From assembly GCA_000431795.1 (NCBI GenBank), contig FR887371.1, forward strand, positions 1-64,000: 64,000 bases of DNA. The letters run 5' to 3'. A program made the position numbers and the translations under genes. The notes under the pieces were generated by a model. That model ran no database searches. It had not been told where the DNA came from and saw nothing but the letters and a program-made list of their open reading frames with translations. Origin of the DNA: Clostridium sp. CAG:302. Lineage in GTDB: Bacteria; Bacillota_I; Bacilli_A; RF39; UBA660. Position 1 is the stretch's first letter. Every line of letters begins with the position of its first letter. Below, piece after piece: positions 23,823 to 31,847 of this stretch.

Positions 23823-24987
23823 CAATCACTTCAATTCCAATCAGTTTACCATCCTCTAGATATTTCATAGTTGCACCACCACCAGTAGAAACATGATAAA
23901 ATTTCTTTTCAAAGCCAAGTTTATTAACTGCAGCAGCTGTATCTCCACCACCAACAATAGTTTTAGCCTTAATTTCACTAAGCTGTTTCATAATCAAATA
24001 AGTACCATTACTAAATCTGCCTTCTTCAAACATTCCCATAGGACCATTTAATATTACTCTTTTAGCGGTACTAAGTATCTTTTTAAACTTATTAACTGTT
24101 TTAGAACCTATATCATATCCAATATCATCATCTTCAAAATGCTCTATCATAGTATTACCAAGTACATCATCCTTTTCAGTAATAAAATCCTCCGGTAATA
24201 CAATCTTATTTGAATATTTTTCTAACATTTTCTTACAAAAAGGAATATGTTCATCACTGACGATCGATTTACCAACATTATATCCCATAGCCTTTAGGAA
24301 AGTAAAAGACATTGCTCCACCTACCAAAAGCTTATCACATTTCTCCAAAAGTTTTTCAATAAGTACTATCTTATCATCTACTTTTTTACCACCCATTACT
24401 ACAATAAATGGATGAGTATCACTATTCAAAACCATATCAATCTTATTTAATTCATTTTCAATTAAAAAACCAATACCACTAGGTAAATACTTAGGTATCC
24501 CTGTAACAGAAGCATGCTTCCTATGACAAGAACCATAAGCATCTTCAATAAAAATATCACCTAGTGATGCCCAGTATTTAGATAATTCTTCATCACAGTT
24601 TGATTCTTTTTTACCACATATATCCTCAAATCTAGTATTTTCTACTAGTAAAACATCACCATTATTAAGTTCATCTATCATCTTCTCTAGCCTATATCCT
24701 CTAGTATCAGGAGAAAACTTAACATCTTTATTTAAATATCTAGATAAAGCTACTGCTACCGGATACAAACTATTACTTTTTCTATCTAAATCATTTTTTA
24801 CTTTACCCAAATGTGAAAGTAAAATAACCTTAGCCCCTTTCATAACAGCATACCTAATAGTCTTTAAGTTAGCTTTTATTCTAGTATAATCAGTTATTTT
24901 ATTTTTACTATTCAAAGGCACATTAAAATCGCATCTTATAATAACCTTTCTACCCTCTAATCTATAATTCTTAATTGTTTTTTTCAT
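23806..24987 (-). CDS. pgk: Phosphoglycerate kinase
   Basis: The 393-residue enzyme makes ATP from 1,3-bisphosphoglycerate in glycolysis. N-terminal signature KVIIRCDFNVPLN, DxFG-like region IFIEDAYGSCHRKHASVTG (here DAYGS rather than DAFGT), nucleotide loop VVMGGKKVDDKIV and the C-terminal GGGDTAAAVNKLG and STGGGATMKYLEDGKLIGIE are all present. It is first in a three-gene overlapping unit with a flippase-like protein and tpiA. Confidence 0.96.
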   Translation of the reverse strand: MKKTIKNYRLEGRKVIIRCDFNVPLNSKNKITDYTRIKANLKTIRYAVMKGAKVILLSHLGKVKNDLDRKSNSLYPVAVALSRYLNKDVKFSPDTRGYRLEKMIDELNNGDVLLVENTRFEDICGKKESNCDEELSKYWASLGDIFIEDAYGSCHRKHASVTGIPKYLPSGIGFLIENELNKIDMVLNSDTHPFIVVMGGKKVDDKIVLIEKLLEKCDKLLVGGAMSFTFLKAMGYNVGKSIVSDEHIPFCKKMLEKYSNKIVLPEDFITEKDDVLGNTMIEHFEDDDIGYDIGSKTVNKFKKILSTAKRVILNGPMGMFEEGRFSNGTYLIMKQLSEIKAKTIVGGGDTAAAVNKLGFEKKFYHVSTGGGATMKYLEDGKLIGIEVIDDEKK

Positions 24988-25078
24988 TTCTTATCCTCAT
25001 CTATACCTAATTGTAACATATTTATCATTTTTAGTCTATATTTTAATTTAAAATAATAAAATATTATTGAGGGATACT

Positions 25079-26020
25079 ATGAAAAATATAATAGAATATT
25101 ACTATAACTTAAGAATAGATGAACTGCATAATAATAATGACGTCTATTATTTTGATTTAAATAATAATCACTTTACTTTCAAACCATACACAGATAATAT
25201 AGATAAAAGTTATGATATATATAAACTAAATACCATTATTTCAAATAAATTAAATATAGATAGTATAATACCAAATAAATATAATAATCCCTTAACCAAG
25301 GTAAACGATACCTATTATATCCTAATATTAAATAAAACCAAAGTAAAATTATCATTACCATTAATATCAAACATGGCCCTATCAAACATAAATATAACAT
25401 CTTTAGAAAGAAATAAATGGGAATTATTATGGGAAAGCAAAATAGATTACTACGAACTGCAAGTAAGAGAAAATGAAAAAAAATATCCCTTAATAAGAGA
25501 ATCATTTGATTATTTTATAGGTATGGCTGAAAATGCTATATCTTATTTAGTAAATACCAAACTAGAATTAAAACCAACCATTACTGATCAAAAAGTTATA
25601 TCCCACAATAATATAGTATTATCCCTAACCGATCCTTCTAACTTAATATTAGATCATAAAGCCAGAGATGTTGCAGAATACATAAAATTCTCTTTTTGGA
25701 GTAATAATAAAAATATATTTAAAGAATTAAATGAATATTTTTATTACAATTATTACTCACTTTATGGAATAAGAATACTATTCTCTAGAATATTATACCC
25801 CAGTTTTTATTTTATCTTATATGATGAAATAATAAGTAATAAAAAAGAAGAAAAAGAACTAAATAAAATAATAAGTAGAATAAACGATTATGAAGTATAT
25901 TTATATAATATTTATTTATACCTAAGAAAACATTATGATATACCAACGATTGAATGGTTAAAAAAAGAGGACCTAATCCTCATTTACAACCTTAACAACT
26001 TCAGGTATTTCATTTATTAA
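25079..26020 (+). CDS. Spore coat-associated kinase-like protein, YutH-like
   Basis: I chose the ATG at 25079 because GAGGG lies before it. The 313-residue protein has a pattern seen in YutH/CotS-type coat proteins, which are degenerate aminoglycoside-kinase folds: WELLWESKIDYYELQVRENEKKYPLIRESFDYFIGMAENAI, then VLSLTDPSNLILDHKARDVAEYIKF. In Bacillus yutH is close to yutI (NifU-like) and yutD, and both relatives are also nearby here. Its 3' end overlaps the convergent nifU-like gene by 48 bp. Confidence 0.65.
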   Translation: MKNIIEYYYNLRIDELHNNNDVYYFDLNNNHFTFKPYTDNIDKSYDIYKLNTIISNKLNIDSIIPNKYNNPLTKVNDTYYILILNKTKVKLSLPLISNMALSNINITSLERNKWELLWESKIDYYELQVRENEKKYPLIRESFDYFIGMAENAISYLVNTKLELKPTITDQKVISHNNIVLSLTDPSNLILDHKARDVAEYIKFSFWSNNKNIFKELNEYFYYNYYSLYGIRILFSRILYPSFYFILYDEIISNKKEEKELNKIISRINDYEVYLYNIYLYLRKHYDIPTIEWLKKEDLILIYNLNNFRYFIY

Positions 26021-26209
26021 AGCAGATTCAATACCATCCTCTAATGTAACAGAGGCCAAAGGACAATTTGAACAAGCACCTACTAATGTTACATAAGCAA
26101 CTCCATTCTCATATCTATTAAACTTAACAGAACCACCATCATTCTCTAAATATGGTCTTATTTTATCTAATACTTCACATATCTTTTTTTCAATTTCTTT
26201 ATTATCCAT
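25973..26209 (-). CDS. NifU C-terminal domain protein (YutI-like Fe-S scaffold)
   Basis: The 78-residue protein has the NifU-like core IRPYLENDGGSVKF and CSNCPLASVTLEDGIESAL with the CxxC that binds an Fe-S cluster. The family passes clusters to target proteins. I chose the ATG at 26209, with GGTGAG before it; two GTG codons precede in frame. It converges with the yutH-like gene and overlaps its end by 48 bp. Confidence 0.9.
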   Translation of the reverse strand: MDNKEIEKKICEVLDKIRPYLENDGGSVKFNRYENGVAYVTLVGACSNCPLASVTLEDGIESALINEIPEVVKVVNED

Positions 26210-26313
26210 AATTTTTCTCACCACAATTATTATATATTTTTTTTATAAAAAAAACAATAATATATTCTAAAAATAAAGAAAAAGTGCTATAATAATGCCA
26301 GTGAGGAAGAAAT

Positions 26314-26670
26314 ATGAAAAAAATAGAGAAAGAAGATGTGGTCAAAGTCATAGTAACAGGGATTCAAAAATATGGTGTTTTTGCCCAAACTGATAACTAT
26401 GAAGGACTAATTCATATTTCTGAAATATCTTATGGTTACGTAAAAAATGTAAATGACTATGTAAAAATTGGCGATGAAATATATGCCAAAGTTGTTGATG
26501 TTGATAATGAAGATAATCATCTGAAACTTAGTATAAAAGATATAGACTATAAAAATGATGGTTCAAAACTAGAAAGAATGGAAGAAACCAAAAATGGTTT
26601 TAAACCTCTAAAAGATAATTTAGAAATATGGATAACAGAAAAAATAAAAGAAATTACTAATAAAATGTAA
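26314..26670 (+). CDS. S1 RNA-binding domain protein (YugI/CvfD-like)
   Basis: The 118-residue protein has one S1 domain at residues 5-80 (VKVIVTGIQKYGVFAQTDNYEGLIHISEISYGYVKNVNDYVKIGDEIYAKVVDVD) and a basic tail. Small single-S1 proteins of this type (general stress protein 13, CvfD) bind ribosomes or RNA and affect translation under stress. GAGGAAG lies before the ATG. The tRNA cluster with its own promoter follows. Confidence 0.85.
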   Translation: MKKIEKEDVVKVIVTGIQKYGVFAQTDNYEGLIHISEISYGYVKNVNDYVKIGDEIYAKVVDVDNEDNHLKLSIKDIDYKNDGSKLERMEETKNGFKPLKDNLEIWITEKIKEITNKM

Positions 26671-26697
26671 AAAATGTAAAAAATGTTGCCAAATCTC

Positions 26698-26727
26698 TTG
26701 ACAAGCGCCATAAATAAATGGTATATT
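26698..26727 (+). promoter_or_regulatory. Promoter of the tRNA cluster
   Basis: TTGACA (26698-26703), an 18-bp spacer and TATATT (26722-26727) lie 23 bp before the first tRNA. Confidence 0.7.
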
Positions 26728-26749
26728 ATTGAATGTCCAGAGATGATAT

Positions 26750-26826
26750 GGGCGATTAGCTCAGTTGGTTAGAGCACTTGCCTTACAAGCAAGGGGTCAT
26801 AGGTTCGAGTCCTATATCGCCCACCA
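26750..26826 (+). tRNA. tRNA-Val (anticodon TAC)
   Basis: Acceptor GGGCGAT/ATCGCCC, anticodon stem CTTGC/GCAAG with loop CTTACAA and T-loop GGTTCGAGTCC are complete, and CCA is encoded. It is first of five tRNA genes. Confidence 0.97.
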
Positions 26827-26835
26827 TTTATTTAT

Positions 26836-26911
<76 letters not shown>

Positions 26912-26919
26912 TTTTTTTT

Positions 26920-27003
26920 GGAGGGATAGCGAAGTGGTCAAACGCGGCAGACTGTAAATCTGTTCCTTCGGGTTCCATGGTTCAAATCCATGTCCCTCCA
27001 CCA
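26920..27003 (+). tRNA. tRNA-Tyr (anticodon GTA)
   Basis: Acceptor GGAGGGA/TCCCTCC, anticodon loop CTGTAAA and a long variable arm (CCTTCGGG) mark a type II tRNA for Tyr. CCA is encoded. Confidence 0.96.
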
Positions 27004-27012
27004 CTTGATTAT

Positions 27013-27087
27013 TGCCTCGTAGCCAAGCGGTAAGGCACCACACTTTGACTGTGGCATTCGTAAGTTCGAATCTTGCCGAGGCAACCA
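27013..27087 (+). tRNA. tRNA-Gln (anticodon TTG)
   Basis: Acceptor TGCCTCG pairs with CGAGGCA, the anticodon stem CCACA/TGTGG has loop CTTTGAC, and CCA is encoded. Confidence 0.96.
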
Positions 27088-27096
27088 ATCAATTTT

Positions 27097-27172
27097 GCTC
27101 CGTTAGCTCAGTCGGTAGAGCATTTGACTTTTAATCAAAGGGTCTGGAGTTCGAATCTCCAACGGGGCACCA
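27097..27172 (+). tRNA. tRNA-Lys (anticodon TTT)
   Basis: Acceptor GCTCCGT pairs with ACGGGGC with one G-T, the anticodon stem TTTGA/TCAAA has loop CTTTTAA, and CCA is encoded. It is last in the cluster, before a terminator. Confidence 0.97.
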
Positions 27173-27182
27173 CTTTAAATAC

Positions 27183-27208
27183 AAAAGCCTTATAAAATAA
27201 GGCTTTTT
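27183..27208 (+). terminator. Terminator of the tRNA cluster
   Basis: AAAAGCCTTAT pairs perfectly with ATAAGGCTTTT around AAA, followed by TT. It lies 10 bp after the last tRNA. Confidence 0.9.
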
Positions 27209-27239
27209 TATATTATGACACTAAAACAAAAATTAAAAA

Positions 27240-27268
27240 AACTAACCACTTTTTTCAAATGGTTAGTT
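27240..27268 (-). terminator. Terminator overlapping the end of the 27263 gene
   Basis: AACTAACCA pairs with TGGTTAGTT, with a T-run on each strand. On the minus strand it ends the gene whose stop codon is at 27263. Confidence 0.7.
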
Positions 27269-27955
27269 TTTACTTTTCCTCATATTAAAATAAGAATAAA
27301 ACATAAACTCAAAGCCATCCAAATAAAACTTATATGTATCCATAGTAACCTTATTAAATAGAGATAAAACAACATGTTTATCATTATTGTACAAATATAT
27401 AACTTTAAGCATATTCAAAAGTTTTTCAATATCATTCGCATCATCAATATTCAGTTTATCAACCTTTACAGAGAAATCCTCAAAATATTCATTAAGTTCT
27501 TCCTTAAAAGTACAAATATTATAATAAAAATTACTAACAATAATTTTATCATATTCTCTTCTATAGTATTTAATATTATCATTGTCAAACACATACTTAT
27601 TACAAAGCAAAATATCACTATTATTCTTTAAGCAAGCTGCAATTATTTCATACTCAGAATCAATATTATAATTAAAATTGTCATAAAAATAATGAATAAA
27701 ATTATCGAGCACATAAACATAATGATTATAACTATCAACATAATCTTTTTTTAGCACCGGTTTGTTATTACTATATATAGGGACACCACCAATTTTCTTT
27801 ATACTAGAGTCAAGTATCCCACTTTCAATAATTTTAAATATAAGCAAACTATTACCAATATTTATCTTTTTCGTTTGTTTAATTAATTTATTCTTTTTAA
27901 TAGATAGAATTATACTTTTTTTACTACTGCCAAATTTTATTTTCTTTTGCATCAT
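27263..27955 (-). CDS. Uncharacterised 230-residue protein
   Basis: AAAGGG precedes the ATG pair at 27955/27952; in-frame ATGs further upstream are less likely starts. The product is a basic N-terminal stretch (MMQKKIKFGSSKKSIILSIK) followed by an aromatic, acidic body with no membrane segment and no motif I recognise. It is a single gene between the tRNA cluster and yutD, with its own terminator. The function is unknown. Confidence 0.6.
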   Translation of the reverse strand: MMQKKIKFGSSKKSIILSIKKNKLIKQTKKINIGNSLLIFKIIESGILDSSIKKIGGVPIYSNNKPVLKKDYVDSYNHYVYVLDNFIHYFYDNFNYNIDSEYEIIAACLKNNSDILLCNKYVFDNDNIKYYRREYDKIIVSNFYYNICTFKEELNEYFEDFSVKVDKLNIDDANDIEKLLNMLKVIYLYNNDKHVVLSLFNKVTMDTYKFYLDGFEFMFYSYFNMRKSKN

Positions 27956-28103
27956 GTATCCCTTTCCTATCATCACCTAATAAAGTTGACTTATTTAGAA
28001 TAACACAAACACAAATACATTACCATACAAAAATAAACATCAGTGAATTTAAAGTGATAATATTATTTTTGTTAATTAATAGTTAACCAAAAAAAATAAA
28101 GAA

Positions 28104-28126
28104 AATAAGCCATTCACAGCCTATTT
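28104..28126 (-). terminator. Terminator after the yutD-like gene
   Basis: On the minus strand AATAGGC pairs with GCTTATT with a bulge, followed by TTCTTTATTTTTTTT. Confidence 0.65.
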
Positions 28127-28138
28127 TCTAATATATCA

Positions 28139-28423
28139 CTATTTGCCAGTAACTCTCTTTAACACAAAGTATTTGCAGTCCACTGCACAGTTATCTGTCA
28201 AATACTTATCCAAATACTTATAATTATTAATATTTTTAGCCTTCTTATTAGTCTCTTCATAGAAGCCCTTTAACCTAAGTTTACCATAAGCAATATCCCC
28301 TACTATATAATCATAATCACTAAAGAAATCAGTATAATGACTAGTAAACTCATTCAAATCAAACCCATCTTTATAATTATTTATAAGTTCATACTTATTA
28401 TTTTCAACCTCAATAAATTTCAT
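28139..28423 (-). CDS. yutD: YutD family protein
   Basis: The 94-residue protein has the YutD signature YDYIVGDIAYGKLRLKGFYEE and a C-terminal Cys pair in CAVDCKYFVLKR. The family is conserved in Bacilli and has no proven function. It follows the glycoside-hydrolase-like gene by 8 bp. In Bacillus it is near yutH and yutI, as here within about 3 kb. Confidence 0.85.
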   Translation of the reverse strand: MKFIEVENNKYELINNYKDGFDLNEFTSHYTDFFSDYDYIVGDIAYGKLRLKGFYEETNKKAKNINNYKYLDKYLTDNCAVDCKYFVLKRVTGK

Positions 28424-28431
28424 AATATCTC

Positions 28432-30102
28432 CTATCCATAATTCTTTGCAAATGCACTCTTAATCTGTTCATACTTAGCCAAACTAGAGGCTGAATTCCA
28501 AGTAATAAATCCACCATCCAATCCAGCATCATATAATGCCCTTACCTGATCTTCAATCTTACCAGCATTATAAATAACCTTAGGATTCCAATAAGGCGTA
28601 TCATAAGCCGTTATCCATGTTCTAGCAACCGCAGGTGTAGGTATTTCTTTTTGTCTTGCACTAGCCCCCTTAGCCCAATTATTAACTGTCTGATATGCAT
28701 TAGTCCAGGTATCAACACTTCTACCAAAATGGTCCGTATAAGGCATTGAACTAATAGCATCAACAATATTAGAGATTGCAGGCCAATATTGCCCATATGC
28801 TGTTACATACTCACTAGAACATTCACCAAATACATCAACCGATAAATATATACCCTCTTTATGTATCTGATCAGTAGCATAGAATAGAAAATTCTGCACA
28901 GCCTCAGCCTTTTCCTCATCATATTTATTTTTAAAGTCAGCCTTTGCTACTGACAAATTATAAGCATTCTCTGGAAATCTAACATAATCAAATTGTATCT
29001 CATTAAAGCCCATTTCTCTAGCAGCCTCTTTAGCAAGTTCCACATTATAATACCACACATTCCTACTATAAGCAGATGGCCATCCAGTAGAATTAATACA
29101 GTCTTCCGGATGATCCTTAGCATAATGCGTATCATTAAATACCACTATTCTACCAATAGCATATATACCGGCCTCTTTAATCTTATCAATAGCGGCTTTA
29201 TATAAACTATTATCATTAATCGCAGTCTTATAAGCTGTTGGAGATATCTCTTTAGCCACCTCAGAACTATATGCAAGTGCTCCATCCTTAATATCAACAA
29301 CTATTGCATTAACACCATTTTCCTTAGCAATCTTCAAATAACTATCAATAGAACCAATAGTTCCAGCATTCAAATACATTGCCTTGGCACTTTTAAGAAG
29401 CTTATTATTCTCAAATTCCACTCTCTCATAAGGATAATAATCCAAAGTAGATGCCTTACCACCATATAACTCTCTCAAGCCATACTTACGGTCCTTATGC
29501 GTATCATAAACAGAGTTCTCATTATACACCTCATTAGCGGTCTCTTCATCATTAACCAAATACTTACCATACACCCAGCCTTCAGTATTATCATTCTTAA
29601 TCTTATACATATTAACAGAGCCATCTTCAAGAAGTTTATCATAATCAGTTACATCAATTTTATTACCCTTCTTAATAAAAGATTCAATCTTTGAGTCCTC
29701 ACTATTTTGATATACCGTAACAGAAGTTCTAACATACTTAACCTTTTCTAAGACAGCACTCTTCGCATCCTTAACTAAACTACCACTGTCAACATAATAA
29801 ATACTCTTATCATAATCAATCTTTGTATAAGACTTATTATCCTTAGTAATAGTATCCTTATAACTACTTACTTTAGTACCTCTTACCAAGTCCTTATCTT
29901 CCTTAAGATTACCATCATCATCCTGAATATAAAGTTTTACCACCTTATCACTAGAAGCCAAATACATAGCTTCCTTATTAATAATATCTTTACCTTTTCC
30001 AAGTAGTAACACCGCTAACACCACAATAATAGCAGAAATACCAATTGTAATACCTACCTTTACTGGATTAACTCTTCTTTTTTTTCTTCTTTTTTCACCC
30101 AT
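28432..30102 (-). CDS. Membrane-anchored putative glycoside hydrolase (DUF4015/PF13200 type)
   Basis: The 556-residue protein has a basic start, a membrane anchor (about residues 13-32), two SH3-like repeats (about 45-185, KVKLYIQDDDGNLKEDKDL and VTVYQNSEDSKIESFI) and a TIM-barrel domain from about 235 with AMYLNAG, NAIVVDIKDG, IYAIGRIVVFND and FNEIQFDYVRFPE. It matches the putative glycosyl hydrolase family PF13200. It acts outside the membrane, probably on wall or exopolysaccharide glycans. The substrate is not known. It is co-directional with yutD. Confidence 0.85.
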   Translation of the reverse strand: MGEKRRKKRRVNPVKVGITIGISAIIVVLAVLLLGKGKDIINKEAMYLASSDKVVKLYIQDDDGNLKEDKDLVRGTKVSSYKDTITKDNKSYTKIDYDKSIYYVDSGSLVKDAKSAVLEKVKYVRTSVTVYQNSEDSKIESFIKKGNKIDVTDYDKLLEDGSVNMYKIKNDNTEGWVYGKYLVNDEETANEVYNENSVYDTHKDRKYGLRELYGGKASTLDYYPYERVEFENNKLLKSAKAMYLNAGTIGSIDSYLKIAKENGVNAIVVDIKDGALAYSSEVAKEISPTAYKTAINDNSLYKAAIDKIKEAGIYAIGRIVVFNDTHYAKDHPEDCINSTGWPSAYSRNVWYYNVELAKEAAREMGFNEIQFDYVRFPENAYNLSVAKADFKNKYDEEKAEAVQNFLFYATDQIHKEGIYLSVDVFGECSSEYVTAYGQYWPAISNIVDAISSMPYTDHFGRSVDTWTNAYQTVNNWAKGASARQKEIPTPAVARTWITAYDTPYWNPKVIYNAGKIEDQVRALYDAGLDGGFITWNSASSLAKYEQIKSAFAKNYG

Positions 30103-30171
30103 TTTATCACTCCATTTTCTCTTAATATTAGTATAACATATTTATACATTTTTTTACCAAAAAAATACAAA

Positions 30172-30210
30172 AAAAGCACAAAATTATTTTATACCCATTT
30201 TATGCTCTTT
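30172..30210 (-). terminator. Terminator after the HD-domain gene
   Basis: On the minus strand AGCATAAAAT pairs with ATTTTGTGCT with one bulge, followed by TTTTTTTG. It lies between the HD-domain gene and the downstream glycosidase-like gene. Confidence 0.65.
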
Positions 30211-30212
30211 AA

Positions 30213-30710
30213 TTATATATCTCTAGATAAATATATATAAGATTTACCCAGTTCAAAACTAATTTCCTTGCAGTATCTAACAAACTTTTCATATCCCCAA
30301 ACAAGTTTATCAGCAAAAGCAACAACATAACTTTCTTTATACTTAGGTTTAATCTTAACAACCAACGGAAACATATGACTCTCAATAATATTAATTTCCT
30401 TCTTATTAAGATTAAAATGTTTCTTAGCATTAGTACTTGCTATTTTAGGATGATTTCTAATTAACTTATTAGTATTTTTAGCAGTATACTTATTCAAAAA
30501 GAAATCATGAAGCATTCCCCCTCTAGCGGCACTAACATAATCCAAATCTAGTTTCTTACATATCCTATACGATAAATAGGCCACTCTCTTAGAATGCTCC
30601 ATTCTAGTAGTTTTATGATGTGTGAAATCCTTTAACTTATTAAATTCCCTATTCTTTAATATTTCACTAACTATTTCCATATATTCTATATCATCATTAC
30701 CAGTTTTCAT
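30213..30710 (-). CDS. HD-domain phosphohydrolase
   Basis: The 165-residue protein has the HD motif set: H in EHSKRVAYLSYRI, HD in GGMLHDFFL, a further His in IRNHPKIAS, His in ESHMFPL and Asp in VAFADKLVWG. Such small HD proteins hydrolyse nucleotides or act as metal-dependent phosphatases. No partner domain indicates the substrate. It stands between the glycosidase-like gene and an uncharacterised gene. Confidence 0.8.
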   Translation of the reverse strand: MKTGNDDIEYMEIVSEILKNREFNKLKDFTHHKTTRMEHSKRVAYLSYRICKKLDLDYVSAARGGMLHDFFLNKYTAKNTNKLIRNHPKIASTNAKKHFNLNKKEINIIESHMFPLVVKIKPKYKESYVVAFADKLVWGYEKFVRYCKEISFELGKSYIYLSRDI

Positions 30711-30780
30711 TATTACACCTCAGTATTATTTTATTAAAAACATAATATCATAATTAATTAAAAAGAAGCAACTCGTGCTC

Positions 30781-31203
30781 CTATTTATTATCTAACATAT
30801 TAAGAAGATTAATCTTAAACATATCTCTCTCAGCATGAGACTTAGATACCATTACTCCCTTATAAGTAGAAAGTTCTTTTTGATGTCCCTCAGTTAAAAT
30901 ATCCTCCGGAGTTAAAGTATCAAGCATTACTAATTTTTGATTTTCATACACTGTATAATGAAGTACAACATCACCATGTACTTTAGCAAACATCCTATCA
31001 GTAGGAAGCTTAAGCTCATACTTAGTAATCATATCCTTAGTGTTCTTTGATACTATAATACCCTTGAAATCACCATCTCTAAATGATGGATAAAAATCAA
31101 AAACTAACTTCTTATAAGCAAGCATATTATATTTCTTAACAGCACGTTCTTTTTTTCTAAATTCATTTTCATTTAGATATTCAATAACAAAACTATTCTT
31201 CAT
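30781..31203 (-). CDS. Uncharacterised 140-residue protein
   Basis: I chose the ATG at 31203 since AGGGGG lies just before it. The protein is soluble and charged, with an N-terminal EYLNENEFRKKERAVKKY and a beta-rich body. I do not recognise a family. It is transcribed from a near-consensus promoter (TTGACA-18-TATAAT at 31240-31269), with hairpin element R3 about 20 bp upstream. Confidence 0.6.
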   Translation of the reverse strand: MKNSFVIEYLNENEFRKKERAVKKYNMLAYKKLVFDFYPSFRDGDFKGIIVSKNTKDMITKYELKLPTDRMFAKVHGDVVLHYTVYENQKLVMLDTLTPEDILTEGHQKELSTYKGVMVSKSHAERDMFKINLLNMLDNK

Positions 31204-31239
31204 TTTAACCATCCCCCTAGTTCAAACGAATGTATTTCG

Positions 31240-31269
31240 ATTATACCACAAAAATACTAGTATTGTCAA
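31240..31269 (-). promoter_or_regulatory. Promoter downstream of element R3
   Basis: On the minus strand TTGACA (31264-31269) and TATAAT (31240-31245) are 18 bp apart with TGG before the -10 box. It drives the 140-residue protein gene. Confidence 0.8.
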
Positions 31270-31289
31270 ATGTTTTTTTATGTTCTTAG

Positions 31290-31378
31290 CACTTCAAGCC
31301 TTATTTTATAAGTCTTTCAGTGTTGTTATTAGCCTGTAGTCTAATAACAATATACCAGCAGTATCTATCATATATAAG
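31290..31378 (-). repeat. Dispersed tandem-hairpin element, copy R3
   Basis: Hairpin III has outer stem CACT..AAG/CTT..AGTG with inner stem TTAT/ATAA. Hairpin II has perfect stem TTGTTATTAG/CTAATAACAA around loop CCTGTAGT. Hairpin I is ATAC-CAGCA-GTAT, a compensatory change from ATAT/ATAT in R1 and R2. The near edge is 87 bp from the start codon. Confidence 0.8.
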
Positions 31379-31450
31379 CCATGACTATATACAAAAAAAA
31401 TATAACAGATATTTATATTATAAAAATAATTAAAAAATAGTCATATTATC

Positions 31451-31480
31451 TTGACTATAATGTTTAAACTAGTATATAAT
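31451..31480 (+). promoter_or_regulatory. Promoter of the candidate type I toxin mRNA
   Basis: TTGACT (31451-31456), an 18-bp spacer and TATAAT (31475-31480) place the transcript start near 31487. Confidence 0.7.
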
Positions 31481-31552
31481 GTTGGCGTGGTTAATACTTA
31501 TGGTGTTCTCTTCTTTTTCTAAGGTTTTTACTTTAGAAGGAGAGGTGATTTT

Positions 31553-31597
31553 ATGATAGAAAGTAATTTCTTAACCTTAGGGGGAGGAGGTTATTAG
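31553..31597 (+). CDS. 14-codon leader ORF of the candidate type I toxin
   Basis: The frame follows AAGGAGAGGTG and encodes MIESNFLTLGGGGY. Its Gly codons GGG GGA GGA GGT at the same time form the ribosome site of the toxin-like frame that starts at 31601. This suggests translational coupling, as in hok/mok systems. Confidence 0.5.
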   Translation: MIESNFLTLGGGGY

Positions 31598-31600
31598 TAG

Positions 31601-31677
31601 ATGGAATTAGTTATAGCATACGCTTTAACTATTCTTGTTACATAGCAGTAATAGTGCTAGGTAGCCATAGAAAATAG
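31601..31677 (+). pseudogene. Short hydrophobic type I toxin frame, split by a one-base shift
   Basis: From ATG 31601 the frame reads MELVIAYALTILVT and stops at TAG 31643. After two bases the adjoining frame (31645-31677) continues AVIVLGSHRK and stops. Joined, they give a hydrophobic segment with a basic tail of about 25 residues, the usual type I or holin-like toxin layout. One base has probably been lost. Programmed frameshifting is a less likely alternative. Confidence 0.5.
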
Positions 31678-31789
31678 ATAAAAATCGGGGCACCTCAGGG
31701 GGTTGCTCCGATAACTATAGTTTGAAGAGAACACCTTACCAAATAGGTGTTAGCCATTTTTATTATGACTAATTTCTCTTTTCATATAC

Positions 31790-31818
31790 ATTATATGATA
31801 AATTTAACAAAAAAGCAA
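31790..31818 (-). promoter_or_regulatory. Convergent promoter of a candidate antisense antitoxin RNA
   Basis: On the minus strand TTGCTT (31813-31818) and TATAAT (31790-31795) are 17 bp apart. Transcription would start near 31783 and run into the 3' end of the toxin-like mRNA. No minus-strand gene follows for 580 bp. Confidence 0.6.
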
Positions 31819-31847
31819 TAAAATTTATCAAATTACAATCAGAAGAT

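Larger units (their letters stand above)
31487..31765 (+). ncRNA. Candidate type I toxin mRNA with end-to-end pairing
   Basis: GGTGTTCTCTTC (31502-31513) near the 5' end is perfectly complementary to GAAGAGAACACC (31724-31735) near the 3' end. The 3' arm can instead pair with AGGTGTT (31744-31750) to form a terminator followed by ATTTTTATT. Another hairpin (about 31686-31710, CGGGGCA with TTGCTCCG) lies between. Long-range closure that hides the message is typical of type I toxin mRNAs. A 14-codon leader ORF and a toxin-like frame lie inside. Confidence 0.6.
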
